Shown here: piece after piece, positions 52,341-61,501 of the stretch | Position numbering within the stretch: the stretch's first letter is position 1 | Layout of the letters: the number at the start of each line of letters is the position of its first letter | Source: Phycisphaerales bacterium UBA5793 | GTDB lineage: Bacteria; Planctomycetota; Phycisphaerae; Phycisphaerales; UBA5793 | NCBI GenBank assembly: GCA_002418285.1 | Contig: DIDT01000045.1 | Span: 62,001 to 126,000, forward strand | Reading direction: 5' to 3' | Length of the DNA: 64,000 nucleotides | Notes under the pieces: model-generated | The model's input: the letters and a program-made list of their open reading frames with translations, nothing else | Database searches by the model: none | What the model was told of the DNA's origin: nothing | Made by a program: the position numbers and the translations under genes

Positions 52341-52745
52341 TCATCCTCCCACCGCGCGCCGCGCGGCGATGTATCTCACAATCTCCATGGCGTCGAAGAC
52401 GCCCATCACCAGCAGCAACCAGCCGGTGATGTTGTTCAGGCCCATATCGACGAGCCCCCACACGCCCGCCGAGCACAGCAGCACAGCCGCGAGCGCGATG
52501 ACCACAAAGCGGAGTATCTCGCCCAGTCGCGGCGCCGCGAGCACGAAAACGATGGCCACGACGAACGCCACCGCCAGGACGCGAAGCGACCACATGGAGA
52601 ACTGACCGGCCGGCGTATTGATCCAGCTCATGCCAAAACCGGCGAATGCGAAGATCGCAGCACCGAGCACGAGCGAGCCGGGTGATTCGCCTTGGAACTT
52701 CGGCGGCGTGGCGGGTCGCGAGGCATACTCGTACGGATCGCCCAT
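52341..52745 (-). CDS. Small membrane protein, about four helices
   Basis: A 134-residue protein with four predicted hydrophobic helices (LVLGAAIFAFAGFGMSWI; SLRVLAVAFVVAIVFVLAA; FVVIALAAVLLCSAGVWGLV; ITGWLLLVMGVFDAMEIV) and a short soluble N-terminus rich in Pro and Ser. No family was recognised. Its start is 42 bases after the oxidoreductase stop and its own stop is six bases before the AsmA-like start, so it is embedded in the thiL operon and may assist the AsmA-like envelope protein. Confidence 0.6.
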   Translation of the reverse strand: MGDPYEYASRPATPPKFQGESPGSLVLGAAIFAFAGFGMSWINTPAGQFSMWSLRVLAVAFVVAIVFVLAAPRLGEILRFVVIALAAVLLCSAGVWGLVDMGLNNITGWLLLVMGVFDAMEIVRYIAARRAVGG

Positions 52746-52787
52746 GTTGAACCATACTCCCTTCTGCCGCCCAAGCCCGCAGCCAAG

Positions 52788-53987
52788 TTACTTGAATTCG
52801 GAAATCGCCACCTGGCGCTTCTCACGGGCAGAGACGATTGCGGCTTCGAGCACACACTGCGTCTTGTAGGCATCTTCGAAATCGGGCATGGGGACTTCCG
52901 GCTTCTTTCCAGCGAGCATCCGCACGATGTCGGCGGCCTGGTTCACGAAGCCATGCTCATAGCCGAGCACGTGCGCATCGGGCCACCATGCGGCTGCGTA
53001 GGGGTGTTTGGCGGCATCGGTGCACATGATCGTCGTCCAGCCGCGCGTCGTGGCGTCGCTCGTCGCGTCGTAGAACTCCAGTTCGTTCATGCGTTCGAAA
53101 TTGAATCGCAAGGCGCCGCACTCGCCGTTGATCTCGATGGTGTTGCGGTTCTTGTTGCCGGTGGCGAGGCGCGTGGCTTCGAAGCTGGCGACGGCGCCGC
53201 CCTTGAAGCGAGCGAGGAAGAGCACTGCATCATCGACGGTTGAGCGCCCCATGCGCTTCTTGCCACCTTTGCCTGCGCTGCCCTTGTTCGCTGCGCCGGC
53301 TTCCCCGGGAATAACACGCTGCTTGATGAATGTTTCCTCGATCGAGCCGACGACTTCTGTGACTTCATCGCCGGCGATGAAGCGGGCCATGTCGATGATG
53401 TGGGCGTTGAGATCGCCGTGGGCGCCCGAGCCCGCCACATCGCCCTTGAATCGCCAGACAAGCGGCGTATCGGGGCCACCCCACTCCTGCAGGTACGCGG
53501 CGCGCACGTGATAGATGCGACCGAGACGACCTTTGGCAACGAGATTGTGCGCCAGCGCCACAGCAGGACAGCGACGATAGTTGAACCAGACGAAAGTCTG
53601 ACACTTTTTCGCCTTGCGGGCCGCGTCTCGCATCTGTCGCGCTTTGGCCAAGGTGCCGGCCAACGGTTTCTCGCAGGCGACGTGCTTGCCAGCTTCGAGA
53701 GCGGCGATGGACTGCTCGGCGTGCACATCATTGGGTGTGCCGACGTCGATGAGATTCACCTGACCATCGGCAATGAGTTGACGCCAGTCTGTCATCGAAT
53801 TAGCCCAGCCCCAGCGCTGGGCGAACTTCGGCGTATCTACCTTGTCGCGGCCGCACACCGCATGCATCGCGACGGCGCTCGGCAGGTCGAAGAAGCGACT
53901 GACATTCAGCCACGCGTTCGAATGGGCCCGACCCATGAACTTGGTTCCGATGAGCCCGACCCGAACCGCCCCGCTGCTGCCACCCAT
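52788..53987 (-). CDS. Gfo/Idh/MocA family oxidoreductase
   Basis: A 399-residue NAD(P)-dependent oxidoreductase. The Rossmann fold begins VRVGLIGTKFMGRAHSNAW. The family signature CEKPLAGTLAKARQM carries the catalytic Lys of EKP, and the second, substrate-binding domain contains GDLNAHIIDMARFIAGDEVT and NTIEINGECGALRFNFERMN. A Gly/Lys-rich insert (about 235-247, ANKGSAGKGGKKRMG) is unusual. The family oxidises or epimerises sugars and inositols; the substrate here is unknown. AAAGGAGCG precedes the ATG. It follows the tsaE-YacG gene by 46 bases. Confidence 0.9.
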   Translation of the reverse strand: MGGSSGAVRVGLIGTKFMGRAHSNAWLNVSRFFDLPSAVAMHAVCGRDKVDTPKFAQRWGWANSMTDWRQLIADGQVNLIDVGTPNDVHAEQSIAALEAGKHVACEKPLAGTLAKARQMRDAARKAKKCQTFVWFNYRRCPAVALAHNLVAKGRLGRIYHVRAAYLQEWGGPDTPLVWRFKGDVAGSGAHGDLNAHIIDMARFIAGDEVTEVVGSIEETFIKQRVIPGEAGAANKGSAGKGGKKRMGRSTVDDAVLFLARFKGGAVASFEATRLATGNKNRNTIEINGECGALRFNFERMNELEFYDATSDATTRGWTTIMCTDAAKHPYAAAWWPDAHVLGYEHGFVNQAADIVRMLAGKKPEVPMPDFEDAYKTQCVLEAAIVSAREKRQVAISEFK

Positions 53988-54033
53988 GTCTGATCGCTCC
54001 TTTCAGCAATGTTGGGGCAGTGTATACCCAGCC

Positions 54034-54675
54034 TTACTCCGCGTTCTCCTCCCAGTCGCGCGGATCTGTCGCCGGCCGACTGACGCGGTATCCGCCGCCC
54101 ATCCAGCGGTTCAGATCAGCCAGGCGACAGCGCTTCGAGCAGAAGGGAAATGTGTCGGCGTCGATCGCCACCTGCATCTCGCAGATCGGGCACGGCCGCG
54201 TTTTCGCACTCGCAGCCTTGCCCGCAAGTCGGAAGTTGCCGCGCGGCTCCATACGGATCAGCCGTTCGTCGTCGCCGCGATGTTCGAGCGTGACGTCAAG
54301 CCGGTCGATGGGCAACACATCCGCCACGCGCTGTGGCCATTCGAGCGCGATCACCGTGTCGCGCCGCTCGACCAGTTCATCCCACCCGACGGATTCGAGT
54401 TCGCCGCCACCGCCCATTCGATAGGCGTCGATGTGCGCCAGTACGCGCGGCCCTGGCTCGTGTTTCGACTCATACTCGTGCATGATGACGAAGGTCGGGC
54501 TGCTCACGGCGCCCGGGTCGATTCCCAGCCCGCGCGCCAGGCCGCGAACGAAGCAGGTCTTGCCCGCGCCGAGGTCGCCGTGCAGCGCGATCAGTTCGCC
54601 GCCGCGCAACTGGTGGGCCAGAGCCGCGGCGAAGCGCATCGTATCTTCGGCGCTTTCAGAGAGGTGTTCCGTCAT
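54034..54675 (-). CDS. tsaE: TsaE ATPase fused to a YacG-type zinc domain
   Basis: A 213-residue fusion. The N-terminal half (about 1-145) is TsaE/YjeE, the ATPase that supports t6A tRNA modification, with Walker A HGDLGAGKTCFVRGLARGLG, the switch-like SSPTFVIMHEY and the downstream IDAYRMGG...ALEWPQRVADVLP. The C-terminal about 60 residues carry CPIC...FCSKRCRLADLNRWMGGGYRV, the four-cysteine zinc motif of YacG (DUF329), a gyrase inhibitor in E. coli, whose normal pattern is CPxCx15CxxxC. The ATG at 54675 overlaps the thiL stop (ATGA), so translation is coupled. The YacG part normally exists as a separate short protein, so its fusion to TsaE is unusual. Confidence 0.85.
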   Translation of the reverse strand: MTEHLSESAEDTMRFAAALAHQLRGGELIALHGDLGAGKTCFVRGLARGLGIDPGAVSSPTFVIMHEYESKHEPGPRVLAHIDAYRMGGGGELESVGWDELVERRDTVIALEWPQRVADVLPIDRLDVTLEHRGDDERLIRMEPRGNFRLAGKAASAKTRPCPICEMQVAIDADTFPFCSKRCRLADLNRWMGGGYRVSRPATDPRDWEENAE

Positions 54676-55586
54676 GTCGGGTGACCCTCGCCGTGCTCCC
54701 ATCCGAGGCTCGATGCGTCGATCACTTGCCCGCCGTCGTGCACGACAATCAACGGCTGGTCGGGCATGCGCTCCTGCACAACACCGACGCGCGTCAACAT
54801 CACACCTTCCATTTCAGCGGGCAGATCGGCATCTGCTGCAAGCGTGAAGCACAGCTCATAGTCTTCCCCATCGCTCATGGCGCGCCGCCAGTCGCAACCG
54901 GGGGAGCACGGAAGACTCGCGGCGTCAATCTCGATCTGCACACCGGACATCTCGGCGATGTGACCCGCATCGCAGCCGAGACCATCGCTGATGTCGATCA
55001 TCGCGTTAACGTCGAACCGCTCCGCCAATGCGAGCGCCAGGTCAACACGAGGCTCAAAGGTGAGATGCCGTCCGCCGCCGTCGGCGTCGACACTCCCGCC
55101 GAGTCGACCGGAGATGTAGACCGCATCACCAACCTTCGCGCCCTTGCGCCGAATCGCACCGCGCGGCCCCGGCCTGGCTAGCACCGTCACACTGCAGGTG
55201 AGCGGCGCATCCGCCATGGAGATATCACCGCCGATGAGCGGGCAATCGTACTTGGCCGCCGTGGCGCGCATGGCTTCGAAGAGTTCCAGCGCCTGCGGCT
55301 CGCGCCATTCGCGCGGCAGCACCACGGCCACCAGTGCCGCCACCGGCCGGGCCGCCATCGCCGCGATGTCGCTGAGGTTGCGCGTGATTGCCTTGCGGCC
55401 AATGAGACTCAGCGGCGTGGAATCGAGCGTGAAGTGCCGCCCCGCGACGATCTGATCGACGGCGGCCAGCACGTCAGTCCCGCCGATACGGATCATGCCC
55501 ATATCATCGCCGGGTGGGATGATGACGCGCGCATCGAGGGCGGCGTTGTGTTCGTAGACGCGCGATAACAGGCGGAATTCCTTCAC
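54672..55586 (-). CDS. thiL: Thiamine-monophosphate kinase
   Basis: A 304-residue ThiL, which phosphorylates thiamine monophosphate to thiamine diphosphate. Features are GDDMGMIRIGGTDVLAAVDQ, the metal-binding DQIVAGRHF region, RNLSDIAAMAARPVAALVAV, YDCPLIGGDISMADAPLTCS and IDISDGLGCDAGHIAEMSGV. The C-terminal GEDYELCFTL is the family hallmark. The length fits (about 310). It is the first gene of a leftward operon through tsaE-YacG, oxidoreductase, small membrane protein, AsmA-like and zinc-ribbon genes. No thiamine riboswitch is seen upstream. Confidence 0.94.
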   Translation of the reverse strand: MKEFRLLSRVYEHNAALDARVIIPPGDDMGMIRIGGTDVLAAVDQIVAGRHFTLDSTPLSLIGRKAITRNLSDIAAMAARPVAALVAVVLPREWREPQALELFEAMRATAAKYDCPLIGGDISMADAPLTCSVTVLARPGPRGAIRRKGAKVGDAVYISGRLGGSVDADGGGRHLTFEPRVDLALALAERFDVNAMIDISDGLGCDAGHIAEMSGVQIEIDAASLPCSPGCDWRRAMSDGEDYELCFTLAADADLPAEMEGVMLTRVGVVQERMPDQPLIVVHDGGQVIDASSLGWEHGEGHPT

Positions 55587-55671
55587 AGCCGGGGATTGTA
55601 GGGGGCGCGTCGCCGTGCAATGGACAGCGAGCGACCCGGTCGTGGTCGCCGCGATGAGCTACGCTGATTCC

Positions 55672-55995
55672 ATGGAAACCCCGGCTCCAATCCGCCTCCA
55701 CCTGCGATGTCGCGTCGTCCAAGGCCAGCGCCAGGAGTTTCTCAACTTCCTGCGCGAAGCGATTCCCTTTTACGAGTCACCGGGCGGAATCAAAGTTCAT
55801 CTTCTTGAGGATCAGAACGACGATCATCGGTTCATCGAGCTTGTGCGCTACGAGAGTGAATCCGCATACGAGATCGACCAGACCCGTGTGGCAAATGACC
55901 CAGTGATGGGCGCCTATCTCACGCGATGGCGCAAGCTGCTGGCGGAACCTCCAGCGGTGGAAGTGTACCGAAGTATCGCACTGTCGAGCGATTGA
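55672..55995 (+). CDS. Antibiotic-biosynthesis-monooxygenase-like (ABM, dimeric alpha-beta barrel) protein
   Basis: About 107 residues from the ATG at 55672; in-frame Mets at 55654 and 55615 are also possible because no strong ribosome-binding site marks the start. Pattern: RLHLRCRVVQGQRQEFLNFL, REAIPFYESPGGIKVHLLED, then DDHRFIELVRYESESAYEID. This beta-alpha-beta layout is that of the ABM/EthD superfamily, which includes heme-degrading and small-ligand oxygenases and stress proteins. No active-site residue can be assigned. It lies between divergent thiL and convergent sppA. Confidence 0.6.
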   Translation: METPAPIRLHLRCRVVQGQRQEFLNFLREAIPFYESPGGIKVHLLEDQNDDHRFIELVRYESESAYEIDQTRVANDPVMGAYLTRWRKLLAEPPAVEVYRSIALSSD

Positions 55996-56011
55996 TCCGC
56001 TCCTGGCCTCC

Positions 56012-57814
56012 TCACTTCACCACAATCGCCCTGGGCGCGATCAACAGCACATGCCGGTCGCGGAGCTGCATCAGGGCATTGAGCGAGTCGCGGATCTGCT
56101 CCCAAGCCGGCTCGCCGACGAGTGACTTGATCGCCTCGACGTTTATCAGCGGTGACGCCGCCCCGATCCTGGGCGCCCTCACGCCGCCGGGCAGCATCGA
56201 CTCGAGGATCTCCACGAGACTGCGCGGCCCCGGGTAGGTCATGACGTCGTAGTCGCCTGCTTCGAGACCGCATTTGTCGGCGAGCATGCCGATCGTTTCA
56301 TCGAAATCAGCAATGCCGTCTGCCATGCCGTTGGCGATCGCCTGGCGGCCGGTGAAGAGGCGGCCCTCGGCGATCTTGGTCAGATCGACGTTTCCGCCGC
56401 GCCCCTGGGTGACGCGTGAGGTGAAGAGGTTGTAGGTCCGGGTCATTTCATCGCGGATCAGGCCGCGCTCCGCGTCAGTCCACGGACGGGTACTGCTCAT
56501 GAGTTGGGCATGCGGCCCGCGGGCGCGGGCGGTAACGCCGATCTTGATCTTGTCAAACAGGCCGCCGGTGACGATCTTGCCGCCAACGACGCCGATCGAG
56601 CCGACGATCGACGCGGGATCGACGTAGATGCGATCGCCGCCGACCGCGATGTAGTACCCTCCTGACGCCGCCATCGAGCCAACGGAGATGAACACGGGCT
56701 TCTTTTCACCAAGGCGGCGCAACCCCTGCCAGATGATCTCAGAAGCGATCGCCGAACCTCCGGGCGAGTCGATCCGCACGACGACGCCTTCGATCAGATC
56801 TTCATCTTCGATGTCCTTGAGCGCTTCGCGGATCGTTCGACTGCCGACGCTGGCCCCCCCGAACATCCCGCCGTCGCTTGAATCGCCGTCGACGATCGGC
56901 CCGTCGATGTGCACCACTGCAATCGTCGGCCGCGTCGGCGTGTGATCCGGCTCGCGCATCAACATCGCCATCATGGCGAACGGGTTGTTCATATCCAGTT
57001 GGAACTCGTCACTGGTCGGACCGAGATCGAGGGTGATGCGATCCGTTCCGCATTGCCCGGCAACATGGTCCTTCAGATCGAGAATATCGAGATCGCTGTC
57101 GATCAGTCCGAGTTGCTCCGCCTGCTTTGCGTCCGCCGACCAGCCTTCGTCAAGCACGCGCTGCCACTGCAAACTATTGAGTTGTCGCCCCTTGCGGAGA
57201 CGCTCGCCCATCTGCGCCCACAGGTCGTCGAGGAGTGCATCGATGTTCTGTGACCACTCGGGGCTGGCGGAGCTGCGCGACATCTGGTCCGCCGCGCCCT
57301 TGTAATCGCCGATCTGCACCATGTCGGCCTTGAGTCCGACGAGGCTGAGCGTGTCAGCCAGGTACATCTCTTCGCTGTACAGGCCGGGGAAACTCACATC
57401 GCCGCCGGTCTGCATGATGATCTCATCGGCGCTGGCGCCAAGCAGAAGCTCCATCGGGCTGTAATTCTCGCTGAAGACGTGCACCGTCTTGCCGGCCTTG
57501 CGGACATCGTCCATTGCGGCACCCAGGGCAAGCACCTGCGAGAAGTTGCATTGAAAGTCCTTGAGGTGAATGACGAGCGCGGGGATGTCGTCGCGCTCTG
57601 CCGCGTCTTCAATCATGGCCGTCATGTGCCGAATCGTCGGCTGCGCCTCGGCGCCGAACAGCCAGGCAAGCGGTGAAGGCTGCTCGACGATCGGCCCGTC
57701 GATGACGATCCATCCGATCCGCTTTTCCGAACCGGCCAGCGCCACGAGGGGGAGCGCCGCAAACACGACCAGTATTGCGACCAGTGAAACAAACCGTTGA
57801 CGAAGCGTGGACAT
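56012..57814 (-). CDS. sppA: Signal peptide peptidase SppA (protease IV, 67 kDa type)
   Basis: A 600-residue serine protease that degrades cleaved signal peptides. The start is the ATG at 57814 with AAGGAG upstream; the frame is open to 57868. An N-terminal membrane anchor (FVSLVAILVVFAALPLVALA) is followed by two tandem S49 domains, as in the long E. coli type. The N-terminal half carries the catalytic Lys in GDYKGAAD (about 194), and the C-terminal half carries the nucleophile Ser in SVGSMAASGGYYIA, with VRIDSPGGSAIASE and VGSIGVVGGKI. It is transcribed leftwards after rpoN (110-base gap). Confidence 0.92.
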   Translation of the reverse strand: MSTLRQRFVSLVAILVVFAALPLVALAGSEKRIGWIVIDGPIVEQPSPLAWLFGAEAQPTIRHMTAMIEDAAERDDIPALVIHLKDFQCNFSQVLALGAAMDDVRKAGKTVHVFSENYSPMELLLGASADEIIMQTGGDVSFPGLYSEEMYLADTLSLVGLKADMVQIGDYKGAADQMSRSSASPEWSQNIDALLDDLWAQMGERLRKGRQLNSLQWQRVLDEGWSADAKQAEQLGLIDSDLDILDLKDHVAGQCGTDRITLDLGPTSDEFQLDMNNPFAMMAMLMREPDHTPTRPTIAVVHIDGPIVDGDSSDGGMFGGASVGSRTIREALKDIEDEDLIEGVVVRIDSPGGSAIASEIIWQGLRRLGEKKPVFISVGSMAASGGYYIAVGGDRIYVDPASIVGSIGVVGGKIVTGGLFDKIKIGVTARARGPHAQLMSSTRPWTDAERGLIRDEMTRTYNLFTSRVTQGRGGNVDLTKIAEGRLFTGRQAIANGMADGIADFDETIGMLADKCGLEAGDYDVMTYPGPRSLVEILESMLPGGVRAPRIGAASPLINVEAIKSLVGEPAWEQIRDSLNALMQLRDRHVLLIAPRAIVVK

Positions 57815-57924
57815 GCCAACTCCTTGATCGGGGTGCAGACAGAACGGGACCGCGCTTCGGTGACGCACGATCGTCGTGGATTGTAGTGGGATTGGAGCCG
57901 GTGGTTTCGATTCCAGTTGACGGA

Positions 57925-59424
57925 TCAGAACGTCTTGCGCAGCTTGGCGGACGGAATACCAAGCTGATCGCGGTACTTGGCCACGGTGCGACGGGCGATG
58001 CTGATGCCGCGCTCCTTGAGCGCGGCGGCGAGTTTGTCGTCACCCAGCGGCTCTCGCTTGTCCTCCGCCTCGATGATCTCCTTGAGATTCTGCTTCACGG
58101 CGTCCCAGCTCATGTCCTCGCCGCCTTCGGTCTCGGTGCCCGACGAGAAGAACTTACGGAGCGGAATCACCCCGCGCGGCGTCTGGATCCACTTTCCGCT
58201 CACCGCGCGCGAGATCGTCGCCACGTGCACGCCCAGCTGTTCGGCCACTTGCGACATAGGCAGCGGCTTGAGCGACGCCGGCCCCTGGTCGAAGAAGTCG
58301 CGCTGGTGCGCCACCACGACGCGGATCACGCGCAACAGAGTGTTGCAGCGCAGATCGATCGCCTCGATCAGCCAGCGCGCACTCCGCACGTTGGAATCAA
58401 CAAACTCCTTGGTCGATTTGTCCACCTTGTCATCTTTGAGCATCGCCGCGTAACGCGGATTGATGCGCAGACGCGGCAATCGCCCATCGAAAAGCATGGC
58501 CACGTAGTCATCGGCCTCGTCGTCGTATTCGACGATGGCATCGGGAATGACGACCGAGGGCGATTCGCTGACGAGTTGCCGGCCCGGCCGCGGATCGAGA
58601 TGCCGCAGGCCGTCGAGCCCGGCCTTCACCTCGTCGATGGTCAGCCCGGTTGTCTCTGCGATCTTTGGGAGGCGATTCTGTTCGATGTCGCTTAGAAATT
58701 CGGTAACCAGCAGCCGCTCGACGCTCAAGTCGGCATCCGGGTTCTCCCGCTCCAGCACATCGAGCTGAATGAGCATGCACTCCCGCAGGTTGCGCGCTGC
58801 GATTCCCGCCGGCTCGAGCGACTGCTGCAGCACCGGAAGCGCTTCGTCGAGCAATTCCCTGGTGACGCCTGGCGGGGCCTGGGACAGAACGGTTTCCATG
58901 TCCACGCGCATGTAGCCGTCGTCATCGATGAATCCGATGAGGTGCTCACCGGCCGCAAGCAGATGTTCCTCGACGTCGGAAAGCGACCACTGACCGAGCA
59001 ATTGGGTCTGCAGACTCTCGCCGCGCGCTGCGGTGTTGGCCATGGCCGCCATCTTGCCGTCCAGTTCCCCATCCTGGCGACGCCTTCGGTAGGACTCGCC
59101 GAACTGATCGTCGAGCACCTCCCGGTACTCGTTGGTCAGCCGATTCAGGCGGTCGAAACCTTCGCCGGAGCTGTCAGCCTCCGTGTTCAGTTCCCGCTCG
59201 CCCTCCATGGACTCGCGATTCTCTTCCCGCCGCGCCTCGGTGAGCGACGCAACATCGGGTGTCGGCTCGACAAGATCAAGCGCGATGTTGCTTTCGAGCT
59301 CCTGCTCAATGCGCTCCTCGAGTGCGGGCGCAGCGAGTTGAAGTATCTCCATGGACTGAATCATCCGCGGAGACATCTTCATCTGCTGGCTGAGGCGAAG
59401 ATGTTGGGAGGTTTCGAATCGCAT
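57925..59424 (-). CDS. rpoN: RNA polymerase sigma-54 factor
   Basis: A 499-residue sigma-54. Region I begins FETSQHLRLSQQMKMSPRMI and continues IQSMEILQLAAPALEERIEQ, a Gln/Leu-rich activator-interaction region. The acidic region II (about 60-125) follows. The core-binding part and the DNA-binding region with helix-turn-helix (PMSQVAEQLGVHVATISRAV) lead to the C-terminal RpoN box ARRTVAKYRDQLGIPSAKLR. A full set of motifs is present, so it is functional. It lies 91 bases after recR in the same direction. It implies that sigma-54 promoters and AAA+ activators exist elsewhere in the genome. Confidence 0.95.
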   Translation of the reverse strand: MRFETSQHLRLSQQMKMSPRMIQSMEILQLAAPALEERIEQELESNIALDLVEPTPDVASLTEARREENRESMEGERELNTEADSSGEGFDRLNRLTNEYREVLDDQFGESYRRRRQDGELDGKMAAMANTAARGESLQTQLLGQWSLSDVEEHLLAAGEHLIGFIDDDGYMRVDMETVLSQAPPGVTRELLDEALPVLQQSLEPAGIAARNLRECMLIQLDVLERENPDADLSVERLLVTEFLSDIEQNRLPKIAETTGLTIDEVKAGLDGLRHLDPRPGRQLVSESPSVVIPDAIVEYDDEADDYVAMLFDGRLPRLRINPRYAAMLKDDKVDKSTKEFVDSNVRSARWLIEAIDLRCNTLLRVIRVVVAHQRDFFDQGPASLKPLPMSQVAEQLGVHVATISRAVSGKWIQTPRGVIPLRKFFSSGTETEGGEDMSWDAVKQNLKEIIEAEDKREPLGDDKLAAALKERGISIARRTVAKYRDQLGIPSAKLRKTF

Positions 59425-59515
59425 TTCAGGTCAAATCACTGATCTGTTTCAAGGGCCACAGCCCGACGCCGAGAGTTCGCAGCATCTTAGCGCCGGACCG
59501 TGCAACGATGAAGGC

Positions 59516-60148
59516 TTAGTCGATTCCCTGCCGGCCGATGATCGCATCCGCCAGCACCGCTTTGCTGGCATACTCGATCTGCGAACCGCTGGGCAGACCG
59601 CGAGCGAGACGGCTCAGGTGCAGCCCGCGCGATTTCAATTGTTCGGCGAGGTACAGAGCCGTGCCGTCGCCTTCTAGGTTCGGGCTCAGCCCAAATATCA
59701 CTTCGGTAATCCGTACGCCACACGCATTGGCTGTCGGATCATCGACCCGATGAAGCAGCGAGTTGACGGTCAGATCATCGGGCTCGATTCCGTCCAGCGG
59801 GGCGATGTGGCCCAGCAGCACGTGGTACCCGCCGCGATACATCCCGGTCTGCTCCAGGCTGATGAGGTCCTTGGGCTGTTCGACCACGAGTACTGTCGAG
59901 TGTTCCCGCCGGGAATCGCTACAGATCGGGCACGGATCGCGATCCGCGAGGTTGTAGCAGATAGTGCAATGCTTGACGTGTGTCTTTACGTCGCTGATCG
60001 CCTGAGCGAGTTTCATCGCTGTTTCGCGATCGCTCTTGAGCACATGAAAAGCGAGCCGTTCGGCGCTTCGGCGGCCGATGCCGGGCAGGCGGGCGAATTC
60101 GTCGATCAGCCGCACCATTGAATCGGGATATGGGCCGGGTCGGTCCAT
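59516..60148 (-). CDS. recR: Recombination protein RecR
   Basis: A 210-residue RecR, which loads RecA with RecFO at gaps. The start is taken at ATG 60148; 60121 (MVRLIDEFARLP) is also possible. Helix-hairpin-helix RLPGIGRRSAERLAFHVLKS, zinc finger HCTICYNLADRDPCPICSD and a Toprim domain (VLVVEQPKDLISLEQTGMYR) are all present. The typical gene order is dnaX-ybaB-recR; here the first two are 61.5-63.6 kb, with an oppositely directed gene between them and recR. Confidence 0.94.
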   Translation of the reverse strand: MDRPGPYPDSMVRLIDEFARLPGIGRRSAERLAFHVLKSDRETAMKLAQAISDVKTHVKHCTICYNLADRDPCPICSDSRREHSTVLVVEQPKDLISLEQTGMYRGGYHVLLGHIAPLDGIEPDDLTVNSLLHRVDDPTANACGVRITEVIFGLSPNLEGDGTALYLAEQLKSRGLHLSRLARGLPSGSQIEYASKAVLADAIIGRQGID

Positions 60149-60342
60149 GGTGCATTGTACTCGCCGATCCGCGGCCACCCGCCCGGGCACGGTCAAATTG
60201 GCCCTTCACCCCGACGTTACCGGGCATTCTGACCATTCATTCTCCACTTCGAGGCAAGTTCCCCGCCGCAGCTTGTCCGACTTACGGTACAATGCAGCAG
60301 GAAACCCTGCATCAACCGATTCCACATTTTGGGGAGAGAGTC

Positions 60343-61389
60343 ATGAAAGGCAGCACCCGTCGACAATCACTATCCATTTCCGCCCTCTCGGCGACCCTTA
60401 TATTGGCCGCGGCGGGCAGTTCCGAGGCGCAGATCAGCGAGTACTACATGCACTCGGGCGACCAGCATACCTTCACCGTTGTCCAGAACGGCACGATTAT
60501 CCGGCAGTGGGATATCGCATCGGGCACGAGCAACTACCAATATCCCATGGTGGTGCGCGACACGGTGCGCACCACAAGCGCCGATGTTGGGGCGGTTGGC
60601 GCCGAGTACAGCCTGACCGGCACCGACCTGGGCCCGCGCTATATCCACCCGGCCGGTACATCGCGGTGCTGGGATGGCGCCACCGATGGCACGCACAACT
60701 TCTCCATCGACACCGTCGGCGCCGTCTGGCAGTTTGACGGAGACTGGACCAACCCCGTTCGTCTCTTCAGCGCTGGCGGCATCGGCGCTCTCGCATACGA
60801 CCCCGACAATAACTCGCTGTGGGTCGGCACCTTCTCCGGCTCTAATCTCACGCAGTATGACTTGAGCGGCAATGTGATCAGTTCGTTCACGACCGGCCAC
60901 ACGCAGAACATGGCGGTGGCGCTTGATCCGGCCGATGGCACGCTGTGGATTCACAATCGCAACGTGCAGGGCACCATCGAACAGTGGTCGCGGAGCGGTT
61001 CACTGCTCAACACCATTACCGTACCCGGGCTTTCGAGCCAAAACGCCCTCTCCGGAGAGTTCCAGTTCGGTGGCGGCGGCTACACCTGCTCGCTCAGCGG
61101 CAGCTGCCCCGGCACCATTCGCGTGACGTGGAACAACGCACCGGTGCAGACGCAACAGGGAATCGTTTTCGCTCTGAACACCGGCAGTTTCAGGATTCCC
61201 AGCGGACCGTGCCAGGGCATCCAACTTGGCCTGGGCACCAACCAGCTCCGCCTCGTCAACACCGTCAGCACGGGCAACGGCTCGGGCAGCGCCAACGGCC
61301 GGGCCGGCAGCAGTGCCTGCGGCGGCTATCTCCAACTCGTTGCGACCGGAATGCCGTGCGAGACGAGCAACGTGGCACAGATACCGTAA
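60343..61389 (+). CDS. Exported propeller-like protein inserted between ybaB and recR
   Basis: A 348-residue secreted protein starting at the ATG at 60343 behind GGGGAGAGAGTC; the frame is open from 60118, overlapping recR. A signal peptide (ISALSATLILAAAGSSEAQ) is followed by beta-propeller-like strands with YMHSGDQHTFTVVQNGTIIR, GALAYDPDNNSLWVGTFSGS and VALDPADGTLWIHNRN, ending in a Gly/Ser-rich segment. No family was identified. A strong hairpin at 61441-61475 ends its transcription. It is on the opposite strand to the genes on both sides. Confidence 0.65.
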   Translation: MKGSTRRQSLSISALSATLILAAAGSSEAQISEYYMHSGDQHTFTVVQNGTIIRQWDIASGTSNYQYPMVVRDTVRTTSADVGAVGAEYSLTGTDLGPRYIHPAGTSRCWDGATDGTHNFSIDTVGAVWQFDGDWTNPVRLFSAGGIGALAYDPDNNSLWVGTFSGSNLTQYDLSGNVISSFTTGHTQNMAVALDPADGTLWIHNRNVQGTIEQWSRSGSLLNTITVPGLSSQNALSGEFQFGGGGYTCSLSGSCPGTIRVTWNNAPVQTQQGIVFALNTGSFRIPSGPCQGIQLGLGTNQLRLVNTVSTGNGSGSANGRAGSSACGGYLQLVATGMPCETSNVAQIP

Positions 61390-61440
61390 GACAAATAGGC
61401 CGGTGCGACCCAAGGTATCGGCCTATTCGCTTGACCCATC

Positions 61441-61475
61441 AACAAGACCCACGGCTCAATCCCGTGGGTCTTGTT
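61441..61475. terminator. Perfect 14-pair bidirectional terminator
   Basis: AACAAGACCCACGG (61441-61454) pairs perfectly with CCGTGGGTCTTGTT (61462-61475) around the loop CTCAATC. It lies between the convergent exported-protein gene (ends 61389) and ybaB (ends 61502), so it can stop transcription from both directions. This would also cut recR off from the dnaX-ybaB transcript. Confidence 0.85.
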
Positions 61476-61501
61476 GCATCTGGTCTGATCACACGATCGG
61501 T

